Notes: generated from the sequence alone by a model not told the origin. DNA of 64,000 nucleotides from Suilimivivens sp009774465 (GCA_947382645.1 CANDAE010000003.1:127420-191419); one strand, 5' to 3'. Counted from the stretch's first letter, positions 27,801-36,548 are shown. Numbers and translations: made by a program.

Positions 27801-30800
27801 AAACCCTGCCGGCATCACGGACAAAAGAGGAAACAGCGCCAGCTTTGTTTATAATGAAATGGGGCAGCCCATCCTGTCAACCGGCTTTATGGGGGAGGAA
27901 TACCGTTATGCCTATGATGAAAAGGGCAGGCTGGTGAAAGAGACCGATCCCCTTGGATTCAGCATAAGCTATGCCTATGACGCTCTGGGCAGATGCATTT
28001 CCCTTACGGATAAAAACGGAGGAACCACCAGCTATGCCTATGACGGGGCCGGCCGGCTGGCCGAAGTCCGGAATGGGGCAGGGGGAACCGTAAGCTATGC
28101 CTATGACACTATGGGGCGGGTGAAAACAGTTACCGATCCACTGGATAACCAGACCGTCTATGCCTGTGACCAGGCAGGGCGCATCACAGAAGTTACCGAT
28201 CCCCTTGGCCACAGCGTAAGCTATACTTACGATCCGGCGGGAAATCTGCTGACAAAGACGGATGAAGACGGAGCAGTTACGTTCTATGCCTATGATAAGG
28301 AAAACAGGCTTCTCTCTATCAGGAATGAGGCCGGAACCACCAGCTTTGCCTATGACAAGCTGGGAAGGCTTGTCTGTGTGCTGGACAGCGAAGGAAACAG
28401 GGAAGAAGCAGGTTATGACGGGGACGGCATCCTTACGTCACTGACAGATAAGGAAGGCCGCCAGACCACCTATGTATATGATCATTCGGGACGCCTGTCG
28501 GAGAAAACAGCGCCGGATGGAGGCAGGACCGCCTATGCTTACGACCAGAACGGCAACTGCACCAAAGTCACAGATGGGGAAGGAAATGAATACGCTTACG
28601 CCTATGATGCAGACAACCGCCTGACAAAAGTGGCGGATCCCCTGAAAAGGGAAACCCTTTATGCCTATGACGCCAGAGGGCAGTTAATTTCCATCACAGA
28701 TGCCAGAGGCGGGAAAACAGAGTTTGCCTATGACGGAAACGGAAACCTGACAAAAGAAACCAATCCCCTTGGAAGCGTGAAGGCTTATGAATACGACAGC
28801 GCGGGGCGCCTTACAAAGCGTACCGACGAGGAAGGAAACCAGAGCAGCTATGCCTATGATGCAGCCGGAAACCTGACCGCTTATACAGATGCTGCCGGAA
28901 ACACATGGACCTTTGCTTACGACGCCCGTGGGCAGCTGGCCAGCGCAGAGGACCAGAATGAGGACGCCCTTACCTATGAATACACTCCGGCAGGCAGGCT
29001 TTCCAAAGTGACGGATAAAGAAGGTGCGCAGACCAGCTACGCCTACGACGGGGCAGGAAGACTCACCGGTTTGTCCGACGCCCTTGGAAACAGCGAAAGC
29101 TTTACCTATGACAGCCTTGGAAGGATGCTTACAAGGACAGACGCCCTTGGAAACACTACAGAATATGAGTACTCCCCTTCCGGAAACCTGCTCCAGGTGA
29201 AAGAGCCGGAGGGAGGAACCACCAGCTATACTTATGACGGGGCAGGCCGGGTGCTGACGAAAAAGGATGCCCTGGGAAATACAGAGTCCTATGAATATGA
29301 CGCGCTGGGGCGGACGACCGGGATTACGGATGCGCTGGGAGGAAAGACCTCATTTACCTACACTCCGACCGGCCAGATTGAGACGGTGGCCAATGCAGAG
29401 GGAGGAACCACCCGTTATACCTATGACGCCTGCGGAAACCTGATCCGGAGAGAGGATCCGCTGGGAACAGTGACGGAGTACGAGTACGACGCCATGAACA
29501 ACCAGCTTAAGGAATGCCTTAACGTATCCGGAGAGCAGGCCTGCGCCACCCTTTACCAGTATGACAAAAAAGGACAGCGGATTAAGGAGATCAGCCCCCT
29601 TAAGGAGGAAAAAACCTACGCCTATGACGGAAACGGAAACCTGATCTCCATTCTGGATGAAGACCAGAACCAGACCACCATCCGCTACGACTTAAACAGC
29701 CGTCCGGTATTTATGGGCTGCAGCGACGGAAGGGAAGCCGCCTTCCGCTATAATAAGCGGGGAGAGCTGGTGGAGATCAGAGACTGGACCGGAACCGCCC
29801 TTATGGAGAGAGACCTGCTGGGGAGGCTTACGAAGGTGACAGATCCCCAGGGACGCACCACCGGCTATGCCTATGACGCCGCCGGAAACCTGTCACAGAC
29901 CATCTATCCTGACGGAAGCGCGGCATCCTATGCCTATGACAGGAACCGGCGCCTTACCCAGGTGACGGACGCAGAAGGAAAAACAGCCCGGTACGCTTAT
30001 GACGCCGCAGGCAGGATCACCGCCCTGACACAGCCGGGAAGCCGCAGCAGCTATGCATACAACGCAGCAGGCCTGCCCATCCGCGCAGGATACCGGCTTG
30101 AGGACGGAACCATCTTAGAGGAACAGCTTGCCTATGATGCAATGGGGCGCATCACTTCCGCAGAAAGAACCGGAAGCAGCCCAACTCTGGCCGCAGCTGC
30201 CGCCTACACCTACGATCCGGCAGGGCGCCTGCTGTCCTGCACCCAGGCAGGAGTGAAGGAAAGTTATACCTATGACGCCGCAGGCAACAGGACGGCAAAA
30301 AAAGTAAACCACATCCTTAAAACCGCCTGCACCTACAATGAGGCCAGCCAGCTCACCGCCCTGACCGAATACAGCGGCCAGCCAGCCCTTACGCCTGACG
30401 GAACTGCCTATACCTACCGCTACGACAGAAGAGGCAACTTAACCGAAGAGCAGAAAGCCGGCATCCCCATCCGCCGCTACGCCTACGACGCAGCAAACCA
30501 TATGGTGTCAGGAAAGAACCTTGAAAACGGAGAAAAAACCAGCTACACCTACAACGCCTTAGGCATGAGGACAAACCTCACCCAGACACTTCTTGGAAAA
30601 GATGCCTTCAAGACAAGAGAAATTTCCTACCTGCCCGACTACCTAAGCGGCACAGCCAACGACCTGATGACTTACGAACAGGGCTTCGGCATTACCCGAA
30701 CCATCTACGGAAATGGCTACACCCGCCTGAGTCAGAAAGTAACAGCATTTGAAGCTGGTGAAGGAGAAGCAGGAAATGGTGCTGGTACTGGAAGCATTAC

Positions 30801-32373
30801 GAGAGCAGAAAATGCTGCAGGCACAGCTATTCCGCAGGGAATGCCGCCAGTCTGCACAAGTGCAGGAGCAGCGACGCCCGAAACACTGATCGGCACAGAA
30901 GTGATAGGAAAGACCTACTTCCAGCCCGATATCTACGGAAGCCCGCTGCTTGCATCCAACGAACAGGGACAGGTGCTGCGCTATGCAGAAAGAAACATCT
31001 GGGGCAGCCTAAGACTTCCTGTACATAACGACTTAAACATATCCGGCATACAAGACAGCTTACGCTTTACCAGCTACGCCTACGATCCGGTAATAGGAAA
31101 ATACTTCGCCCGGGCCAGATTTTACGACAGCCGCCAGGGAAGAATGCTTTCCAAAGATCCAATAAAGAGAGATATAAACGGATATCCCTACTGCAGCAAT
31201 GATCCTGTCAACTGCGTTGATCCCACAGGAGAAGTGGCTAATGTGCTTGCTGGAGGCGCCATAGGCTTTCTGGTAGGAGGAGTATTTGGTTACGCCAATT
31301 CCGCAGTATCCCAGCTGATGAGTGGAAAAGGCTTTGATTCCGGAAAAGCATGGGGAGCAGCAGCCAACGGAGCGATAGTAGGAGCAGTAAAGGGAGCAGT
31401 GGCAGGTTCCGGTGTTGGTTTACCTCTTGCAATAGCCGCAGACTTTGCAGCAGGAACCATAGGAAGTGCAGTGGAACAGGGAATCAGTGAAGGAGTAGTT
31501 GATGCAGGAAAGAGCATAGCCGGAGGCCTGACTAATGCAGTAAACGGTCTTATTTACGGAAATGACACTCTAAAGAGCTTAGGGGAAGCGGCAGTAAAAG
31601 GAGCAGCTTCAGGAGCACTTACATCAGGAATCAATTACCTTGCAGATGTAACAGGACCACAGCCTACAGCCAGAAGGAGCCTTGGAATACAGTATCAGGG
31701 CGGAGCAGATGGAATGCTCAGACCGAGAGATCCCAAGAGAGGATGCGTTCCAAGCGATCCGAGCATAGGAAGCCTTAGGTTTGGAAAGGATTATGGCTAC
31801 CAGTATAATGTACCTGTATCAGGAGAAGAGAGTCAGAACAGGAGAGGTTTCAGCCTTTGTGACTTTATGAAGGAGATGCTGACAGGAGCAGTAACCGGAG
31901 GAATGGCAGGGGCGACGTTCTATGGAGCTGGAAGGGCTGTTAGTGCTTTGAAGGAGAGTATTAAGAGCAGAAATCACATGGAATATGTGATTGAAAAGAG
32001 CTCTCCTAATGCTCGTTATAATAAGGTCGGTTATCAAAGTGATTCAAGGAGTACAAATTTATTTGGAAAAGATAGAAGCGGAAACTATACTCAGCAATAT
32101 ACTGAATGGAGGCGTAGTATTAATCGAAATGACATTGGCAATGAGAGAAGATTATTTTTGGGAGATGATTATGTTAAAATAGATGCTGGAAAATGGAGAA
32201 GCTTGGACGGATTAAGGCAGTTTAGGGTTAAACCAGATGATTATTTAGGTATGCATGGAATTGGTAATCCAATAGTTCCTAATACCCCACACGTTCATTT
32301 TGAATTTTTACAGTCTAGAATGAATAGTAGTGGTTTTAAAGTTATTAAAAACATTCATGTCCCATTGAGTTAA
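21829..32373 (+). CDS. Giant Fn3-Rhs polymorphic toxin
   Basis: The protein has 3,514 residues from ATG 21829 (AAGGA upstream; the TTG at 21751 has no site). I count 18 Fn3 domains (residues about 1-1514). An Rhs N-terminal segment follows (LDPVDPVTGAFLWSHTLL), then several dozen YD repeats (about 1690-2885). The Rhs core is RFYDSRQGRMLSKDP...NDPVNCVDPTGE (near 3100), and a glycine/alanine-rich pre-toxin runs to about 3378. The last about 136 residues are the toxin tip, AT-rich and unlike the core, with a possible active HVHFE motif. By analogy with Rhs/YD toxins, the repeats form a shell around the tip. There is no signal peptide, so the export route is unclear. An immunity gene follows after 11 bp. 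Confidence 0.9.
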   Translation: MEQLNLRYTINSDGSITASWDSIPNAVEYSAYMYAENGGVIYYEKHLTVTSYTSRSNLEANTIYRIVVTTYALSNVPISDGVRILLPSDFYNNVPLDIPQNINAAAGPVSVDISFDKVVRASGYDILLDGTIYSITSNLGRITKTISGLTPKTNYSYAVRAKNSTKTGEYSQTRTFTTPAVSPAAPTGITKSVTQNSVTISWNPVQTATMYDIVFNGTKYTIGATSRTFTGLYPGTSYPFKIRGVNSDADGIYTHEMTATTAPQVPTGISAVSTDTTITINWNAVQGATSYFVYFRDQEIAVQGTDTSTTFTNLTPNTSYTYKVCASSADGRSPYSSEMTAKTTPPGPSMPEEATQTSTENSVTLNWNAVNGATSYDIIFDGQTYHVTRNTITINSLAPNTSYTYRVRANNANGSSEYGPAKTVKTAPTTPAAPNESATKNSITISWSAVPGAVSYDILFNGTTYRVTGTSKTIEGLSAGQSYSYQIRANNADGSSSYSEPKTVSTIPEAPGRVGGVSARADTESVSITWGAVPRADSYEILLGSTIYEATGTTITISGLKPYTEYTCQVRAKNAGGVGSYSVAEKIRTLMKAPDNITTTATKNSVTISWSASLGAISYDVLFNGKTTFGIKTTSYTVTGLTKGTTYSYSICARNSLTSSAYSPTATVTTIPDAPGMPANVKASAAANSVTLSWSAAERATGYDVYLGGNVYDATGTETTITGLSSNASYTYQVRAKNPGGTSAYTASQRITTMLAIPKIINLTVNMYSITAKWGSVSGANRYEVSFNGTTSIIYGTSKTFLDLTPGTNYTFAIRALSASNSSEYSEMQTLRTIPTAPTTPTNIKAAATAESATVTWNAVSGADRYEVLFNNKTYSTETPSITITGLTANTSYTYRVCAKNTGGTSSYSASQTIKTLEKVPETPVNVRATSTSYTVTVMWNSTTWASSYDVLIGGSTYNTTGTYFTKSGLSADSSYTYQVRAKNSAGTSAYSQAQSIKTLVAPPAVPSNVSATSTTNTVTVSWSGVSRADSYDISFDGGTYRVTTGTSKTFTGLEMGTNYTYAVRARNAGGASAYSASKTIQTVPTVPPVPLNVSASAKADSVTVSWKRVGGAASYDVLFNDTVYNVTSTSRTITALQADTVYSYAVRAKNSVGISSYSSTKTVRTLLPIPENIQAIATSEMVLLSWDEVAGASGYDIVFDGSTYETNNTYKEFTEVNPDTEYTFSIRARNNFVASEYSSERKIRTMIPVPQVPQNIETIPTTNSVAISWDAVNYAAGYDILFNNVVYDVSDTSKTITGLEANTDYEYAIRAKNAIGTSAYSNTKTVRTLLPVPENIQAESTSDTVLLMWDEVNGAEGYNINFDGSVYEVNSTTKEFSGLIPETEYAFSVQAKNAIVTSEYSPIQKICTKIQVPKVPENVTATSTLTSVTVSWDIADDAETYEIQFDGKNIPVTEEPRKLRAAKSPSQPTRQQSSRMAKTFFGLKPDTEHTYCVRAGNQGGFSEYSPLGTIRTCSSAESTLPAGKFNKTYPAGKLPNTGLDPVDPVTGAFLWSHTLLESYGKEALHFTMMYNSQGEVPVEIMGKKWTHAFHYYLYMREEKAYFGTPYGEFISFIREGAEDSFQPVQGAPSGYSLNRKEDGTWQVSEPDGTEYLFDESLALSKIMEGGLITYQFHADEEGRIILIEGKHGGILTFIYENDRISSASDASGNTIHFTYEEGRLAAAADPEGNSISFAYDSHDWLRGITDASGSAYLANRYDASGRVASQSIAGRGESTASYDTENRCTAFTDELGNETKYYYDENRHITKVEQAGTCIRNSWNEKGQLAQQTDALGNTTQMLYDKQGRMNCVIYPDGTREQITYNEAGYPAGITDREGRESLYAYDERNNLTCAQNEKGDACTYAYDDRDNLISYTDREGNLWQYAYDENNYLKQTHDPEGNICRYSHDRAGRLTSYTSPEGRTTSYEYSDAGSLLCITDAEGTIRYTYDSNGNPAGITDKRGNSASFVYNEMGQPILSTGFMGEEYRYAYDEKGRLVKETDPLGFSISYAYDALGRCISLTDKNGGTTSYAYDGAGRLAEVRNGAGGTVSYAYDTMGRVKTVTDPLDNQTVYACDQAGRITEVTDPLGHSVSYTYDPAGNLLTKTDEDGAVTFYAYDKENRLLSIRNEAGTTSFAYDKLGRLVCVLDSEGNREEAGYDGDGILTSLTDKEGRQTTYVYDHSGRLSEKTAPDGGRTAYAYDQNGNCTKVTDGEGNEYAYAYDADNRLTKVADPLKRETLYAYDARGQLISITDARGGKTEFAYDGNGNLTKETNPLGSVKAYEYDSAGRLTKRTDEEGNQSSYAYDAAGNLTAYTDAAGNTWTFAYDARGQLASAEDQNEDALTYEYTPAGRLSKVTDKEGAQTSYAYDGAGRLTGLSDALGNSESFTYDSLGRMLTRTDALGNTTEYEYSPSGNLLQVKEPEGGTTSYTYDGAGRVLTKKDALGNTESYEYDALGRTTGITDALGGKTSFTYTPTGQIETVANAEGGTTRYTYDACGNLIRREDPLGTVTEYEYDAMNNQLKECLNVSGEQACATLYQYDKKGQRIKEISPLKEEKTYAYDGNGNLISILDEDQNQTTIRYDLNSRPVFMGCSDGREAAFRYNKRGELVEIRDWTGTALMERDLLGRLTKVTDPQGRTTGYAYDAAGNLSQTIYPDGSAASYAYDRNRRLTQVTDAEGKTARYAYDAAGRITALTQPGSRSSYAYNAAGLPIRAGYRLEDGTILEEQLAYDAMGRITSAERTGSSPTLAAAAAYTYDPAGRLLSCTQAGVKESYTYDAAGNRTAKKVNHILKTACTYNEASQLTALTEYSGQPALTPDGTAYTYRYDRRGNLTEEQKAGIPIRRYAYDAANHMVSGKNLENGEKTSYTYNALGMRTNLTQTLLGKDAFKTREISYLPDYLSGTANDLMTYEQGFGITRTIYGNGYTRLSQKVTAFEAGEGEAGNGAGTGSITRAENAAGTAIPQGMPPVCTSAGAATPETLIGTEVIGKTYFQPDIYGSPLLASNEQGQVLRYAERNIWGSLRLPVHNDLNISGIQDSLRFTSYAYDPVIGKYFARARFYDSRQGRMLSKDPIKRDINGYPYCSNDPVNCVDPTGEVANVLAGGAIGFLVGGVFGYANSAVSQLMSGKGFDSGKAWGAAANGAIVGAVKGAVAGSGVGLPLAIAADFAAGTIGSAVEQGISEGVVDAGKSIAGGLTNAVNGLIYGNDTLKSLGEAAVKGAASGALTSGINYLADVTGPQPTARRSLGIQYQGGADGMLRPRDPKRGCVPSDPSIGSLRFGKDYGYQYNVPVSGEESQNRRGFSLCDFMKEMLTGAVTGGMAGATFYGAGRAVSALKESIKSRNHMEYVIEKSSPNARYNKVGYQSDSRSTNLFGKDRSGNYTQQYTEWRRSINRNDIGNERRLFLGDDYVKIDAGKWRSLDGLRQFRVKPDDYLGMHGIGNPIVPNTPHVHFEFLQSRMNSSGFKVIKNIHVPLS

Positions 32374-32384
32374 GGAGGAGGTAA

Positions 32385-32726
32385 ATGGTTAGATTAACGA
32401 AGAAATTAAAAAGGTCACTTTATATTGAAATTGATAAAACAGGGGCCAAAGATCTAATTAATTACTTATCTAAAAATTTAATTAGTATTAATATTACTCA
32501 TAATGATAAGAAAAAAAAGTTTATTATTTTTGTAAAGGAGGGAGCAAATAATATACTAATTAATGATGAACTAGTTAAGCTGGAGTTAGATGAAGAAGAA
32601 AAAGACTTTTTTTTGCAGCGCTTACATTGCTGCATACAGAAAAATTCATTTTATCCGGCTGAATTGTGTGAGCGAGAAATGAAGAATAGAACAATATCAA
32701 TCTATGTATTTTATATAGATGAATAA
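32385..32726 (+). CDS. Probable immunity protein for the Fn3-Rhs toxin tip
   Basis: The protein has 113 residues, with a very strong AAGGAGGAGG site, starting 11 bp after the toxin stop. I do not recognise a family. It is rich in Lys, Ile and Asn and has the AT-rich composition of the toxin tip rather than of the Rhs core, as expected for a tip-immunity pair that moves as one unit. It contains one CC pair and a C-terminal beta strand (TISIYVFYID). Immunity is inferred purely from position. Confidence 0.65.
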   Translation: MVRLTKKLKRSLYIEIDKTGAKDLINYLSKNLISINITHNDKKKKFIIFVKEGANNILINDELVKLELDEEEKDFFLQRLHCCIQKNSFYPAELCEREMKNRTISIYVFYIDE

Positions 32727-32869
32727 AGTTTGGAATGTTGTAATAAGATATTTGTTTATAATATAGCTCACATGAATAATAAATTAGTACGGGGCTAATT
32801 TATTGCACCGATTTATACATTAATAATAAATATTTGATGAATTTCAGTGTAGAAGTTTTATTTTATTCA

Positions 32870-33102
32870 GCATAAGCCACGGGAACTAATCTATGCTCAC
32901 AGCTTTTGGGAGGAGATTAGAAATTTTTAGTATCTCTTTTCGCAAACCAGCAATAATCGGACAGGAGGTCCGATTAAGGCGCAGCTTGGTCATGGATGAC
33001 CAATGCGCCGGTAGCGTGATAAGCCGCTACTTTGGGAGAGATACTTAGAATTTCTTATCTCCGTACATAGTTGTGGCATGGATTAGTTCCTGTGGCTTAT
33101 GC
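32870..33102 (+). ncRNA. 233-bp structured repeat element, full copy A
   Basis: Its ends GCATAAGCCAC (32870-32880) and GTGGCTTATGC (33092-33102) belong to a 22-bp terminal stem with one G-T pair. Inside, GGAGATTAGAAA pairs with TTTCTTATCTCC. A nested set of hairpins follows: AATCGGAC/GTCCGATT, GGCGCA/TGCGCC enclosing TTGGTCAT/ATGACCAA, and GTAGCG/CGCTAC. Copy B at 38140 has exactly the same length. It may be a structured RNA or a non-autonomous hairpin mobile element. It lies between the immunity gene and the displaced Rhs cassette; strand is arbitrary. Confidence 0.7.
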
Positions 33103-33383
33103 GTGCGATATATAAAAAATAAATTCACTAATTCAACTTATCAGATAAACTATAGTAGCAGATTAAAAGTTATGATAAGATTTTCTTAACAAATGGAAGT
33201 GATTGGAAATTAATGATATAAGTTTGGTGAAAGACATTTAACATTGACATAATTTTCTATGATGCATTGCAAAGTCCTTGAATTGGAAGGAGGTAATAAA
33301 AATAACTGATAATAGTAGAAAGATTATCCATATCTTTTGCACGAACAAAATTCTTATTTTATAAATTTAAACAGCCATAAAAG

Positions 33384-35234
33384 TTGCGTCTAAAAACTAT
33401 TAGGCAGCAAGATAAAAGGAAGAACCTTGAAAACGGAGAAAAAACCAGCTACACCTACAACGCCTTAGGCATGAGGACAAACCTCACCCAGACCTTATTA
33501 GGGAAAGATGCCTTCAAGACAAGAGAAGTCACCTACCTGCCCGACTACTTAAGCGGCACAGCCAACGACCTGATGGCCTACGAACAGAACTTCGGCATTA
33601 CCCGAACCATCTACGGAAATGGCTACACCCGCCTAAGCCAGAAAGTAACAGCATTTGGAGCTGATACAGGAGAAACCAGAAGTGGAACCGGTGCAGATGC
33701 AGGGACAGGAAACGCCGCAGGAGCAGGCACAGCTATTCCGCAAGGAATGCTGCCAGCCCGCACAGGCGCAGGAGCAGCGACGCCCGAAACACTAATCGGC
33801 ACAGAAGTCATAGGAAAAACCTACTTCCAGCCCGACATCTACGGAAGCCCGCTGCTTGCATCCAACGAACAGGGACAAGTACTGCGCTATGCAGAAAGAA
33901 ACATCTGGGGCGGCCTAAAACTTCCTGTGCATAACGACTTAAACATATCCGGCATAGAGGACAGCCTGTGCTTTACCAGCTACGCCTACGATCCGGTAAT
34001 CGGAAAATACTTCGCCCAGGCCAGATTTTACGACAGCCGCCAGGGAAGAATGCTTTCTAAAGATCCGGTAAAGAGAGACATAAACGGATATCCCTACTGT
34101 AACAACGATCCTGTCAACTGCGTCGATCCCACAGGAGAAATAGCCAATGTTCTGATAGGAGGCGCCATAGGAGGACTGGTGGGAGGAGCCTTCGGCTACG
34201 CCAACTCTGCAGTATCCCAGCTGATGAGCGGAAAAGGCTATGATTCCAGAAAAGCATGGGGAGCAGCGGCCAACGGAGCGATAGTAGGAGCAGTAAAGGG
34301 AGCAGTAGCAGGCTCCGGCGTTGGATTACCCCTTGCAATAGCAGCAGACTTTGCAGCAGGAACTATAGGAAGTGCAGTGGAACAGGGAATCAGCGAAGGA
34401 GTAGTTGATGCAGGAAAGAGCATAGCCGGAGGCCTGACTAATGCAGTAAACGGTCTTATTTACGGAAATGACACTCTAAAGAGCTTAGGGGAAGCAGCAG
34501 TAAAAGGAGCAGCTTCAGGAGCACTTACATCAGGAATCAACTACCTTGCAGACGTGATGAGACCCCAGTTCAGAGCAGTAAGGAATCCTGGAATACAGTA
34601 TCAGGGTGGAGCAGCCGGAATGCTCAGGCCGAGAGATCCCAGGAGAGGATGCGTTCCAAGCGATCCGAGCATAGGAAGTCTTAGGTATGGAAGAGACTAT
34701 GGCTACCAGTACAATGTGCCTGTATCCAATGAAGAGAGCCAGAACAGGAAAGGTTTCAGCCTTTGTGATTTTATGAAGGAGATGCTGACAGGAGCAGTAA
34801 CCGGAGGAATGGCAGGGGCGACGTTCTATGGAGCTGGCAGGGCTGTTAGTGCTTTGAAGGAGAGTATTAAGGGTGGCTCAGTAACTAGAAACAGAATAGG
34901 CAATCCAATAGAGCCGATGGAAAAGACATATGAAATGGCTTTAAACCCAGAGTTACAGGCAAATGAAGTGGTAGCAAAGTACGGTATAAACTTGAGAGGT
35001 TCTGGACAAAAGATTAGAATATTATATAATCCTAAATTGGCATCTGCTGGTAAGACGAGAGCAGTGAATCCAACTGTAATTGAGGTTGGACCAAATGCAT
35101 TTGTTAATGAAGAAGAATTAGCCAATACCATTGCACATGAATTAAACCATTCAAGAAGTTTCTTAAAAGGAGGAACAGCTCCAGAATGGGGACAAGGTGG
35201 AGCATACCCGGCAGGAGATGCGTTAGCAGCATGA
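33384..35234 (+). CDS. Displaced Rhs core with alternative toxin tip (metallopeptidase-like HELNH motif)
   Basis: The frame encodes 616 residues from a TTG with no ribosome site. Homology to the giant begins abruptly near 33418 (NLENGEKTSYTYNALGM) and runs to ALKESIKG near 34868. It matches giant positions about 30511-31965 at very high identity and includes the DPTG core. After that the tip differs completely: about 120 residues with TIAHELNHSRSF, an HExxH-type zinc motif. It lacks the Fn3 part and nearly all YD repeats, so it is a silent orphan cassette rather than a complete toxin. An in-frame TGA ends it six codons before a TAA that abuts the immunity start. Confidence 0.8.
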   Translation: MRLKTIRQQDKRKNLENGEKTSYTYNALGMRTNLTQTLLGKDAFKTREVTYLPDYLSGTANDLMAYEQNFGITRTIYGNGYTRLSQKVTAFGADTGETRSGTGADAGTGNAAGAGTAIPQGMLPARTGAGAATPETLIGTEVIGKTYFQPDIYGSPLLASNEQGQVLRYAERNIWGGLKLPVHNDLNISGIEDSLCFTSYAYDPVIGKYFAQARFYDSRQGRMLSKDPVKRDINGYPYCNNDPVNCVDPTGEIANVLIGGAIGGLVGGAFGYANSAVSQLMSGKGYDSRKAWGAAANGAIVGAVKGAVAGSGVGLPLAIAADFAAGTIGSAVEQGISEGVVDAGKSIAGGLTNAVNGLIYGNDTLKSLGEAAVKGAASGALTSGINYLADVMRPQFRAVRNPGIQYQGGAAGMLRPRDPRRGCVPSDPSIGSLRYGRDYGYQYNVPVSNEESQNRKGFSLCDFMKEMLTGAVTGGMAGATFYGAGRAVSALKESIKGGSVTRNRIGNPIEPMEKTYEMALNPELQANEVVAKYGINLRGSGQKIRILYNPKLASAGKTRAVNPTVIEVGPNAFVNEEELANTIAHELNHSRSFLKGGTAPEWGQGGAYPAGDALAA

Positions 35235-35252
35235 ATAAGAGGTGAGCGATAA

Positions 35253-35579
35253 ATGTGGAAAGATAGTAATGATAAAATTGATGAGTTATTTTTAAAGCTA
35301 CAGGAATTAAAGGAATTTCCAACTATATGCCCTATATGCAATAAGAAAGGTGCACATATTTATATGCATGTTTATAATAATAAAACCAGAAGAGGAGGCT
35401 CTTGGAGTTGGTGTATTGAGTGTCATTCATTTTCACATAGTACTATGTATGTGCCAGAATATTGGAGAAACTGCTCTGAAATTGAATTAGAGAAAATAAG
35501 CGCAGTTCCGATATACTTAGAAGAAATTAAAGATAAATTAGATAAGCATGCAAATACTATAATAATGAATTTGTTGTGA
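35253..35579 (+). CDS. Zinc-ribbon immunity-like protein for the displaced tip
   Basis: The protein has 108 residues. CPICNKKG (first Cys pair) and WCIECHSFSH (second pair) form a likely zinc ribbon, with an acidic helical tail. It starts immediately after the TAA at 35250-35252 that would end the ancestral toxin frame, with AGAGGTGA as ribosome site. Similar CPxC...WCxxC proteins are encoded at 41238 and 41719. Immunity is inferred from position; zinc binding from the Cys pattern. Confidence 0.65.
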   Translation: MWKDSNDKIDELFLKLQELKEFPTICPICNKKGAHIYMHVYNNKTRRGGSWSWCIECHSFSHSTMYVPEYWRNCSEIELEKISAVPIYLEEIKDKLDKHANTIIMNLL

Positions 35580-36380
35580 GATGAGAAATGTGTCATAATT
35601 TATCGACACATTTCAATTGACACGGCAGGAAGCGAACACAAGCCTTGAAATGCTGATATTTACTAGGGAAAATGCTGATTGTCATATGAATTTACAGAGG
35701 TTTTACAGAGAACAAAATTTAAGAAGTTCTAGTGCATTTTTTATATTTTGGTATGTCGGGATAGATTACATTTAAGAGGGCAGCAGTATTTTTTGGAAAG
35801 CACATATCTGATGTGTTCACATATTAGGTTAAAACATGAACTATCAAAATATGAATATGATTTCTTTTCATAGAAAAATTACAAATTTTTACCGAACAAT
35901 AATAAAATGTATCAATTATAAGAATAGCAGAAAATATAAGGGTTTTGAAGATATTTATATACTAAGGATTTGCGAAGAAAAAGCCACAAAGTATTGAAAA
36001 TACTGGATTCTATCGAACTCCCCTTGAAAATGTTATAATTATAATAAAATAGTCTTAAAATTCTTATAAAACGGTTGTTTTACTTATTTCCCGAACATAC
36101 ATTTTGATAGATGGAATAGCGAAAAAATGGTGATTTTAGCCATTACCGAACGTATTCCCGAAATCTTGTTTTACTAATCCATTTTTCTTCCAATATTTCA
36201 TTTATTCGCAAATGCAAATTGCCATATTCTATATAAGATTCTCCTTTACATTTCTCTCATTATTTTATGCAATGGGTAACAGAAATATAATTCATAGATA
36301 TAGCATTCGTAAAGTATTAGGTACATAGAGGATAAACATGGAGAAGAACGAAATTAAGGACAGGCGATATACTGAATGAT
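35580..36380. other. AT-rich gene-poor region, 800 bp
   Basis: It begins with the hairpin GAAATGTGTC (35585-35594)/GACACATTTC (35605-35614), a probable terminator for the immunity gene. The rest has stop codons in all frames and no convincing gene. It reads like eroded cassette DNA. Confidence 0.5.
35585..35618 (+). terminator. Hairpin terminator after the second immunity gene
   Basis: A perfect 10-bp stem GAAATGTGTC/GACACATTTC with a 10-base AT loop, 5 bp after the stop. The T-tract is short. Confidence 0.55.
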
Positions 36381-36512
36381 ATGGATAATTTGCCGATACA
36401 GGATATTGTGGTTGATGACCGGAACAACATAGTAAATGTTTACCTTACAGGTGGCACAAGATTTTCGATTCATGTAAAAAAATGTGGAATTTGGAACATT
36501 TGTGAGGTATAA
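36381..36512 (+). CDS. Small hypothetical protein, 43 aa
   Basis: ATG 36381 opens a 43-residue frame with protein-like composition (LPIQDIVVDDRNNIVNVYL, then TGGTRFSIHVKKCGIWNICEV). The alternation of hydrophobic and polar residues suggests a small beta sheet. It ends 36 bp before the lipoprotein gene. The ribosome site is weak. It may be a real small protein or the end of a decayed gene. Confidence 0.35.
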   Translation: MDNLPIQDIVVDDRNNIVNVYLTGGTRFSIHVKKCGIWNICEV

Positions 36513-36548
36513 TATTAAAAGAGTTTGTATTTTGGGAGGATTTGAAGT

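Noticed and set aside
32870..33102. Group II intron, HEARO RNA or CRISPR-type explanation of the 233-bp element
   Set aside because: No reverse transcriptase, HNH or IscB-like gene is near, no direct repeats with spacers are present, and no domain V-like hairpin could be recognised.
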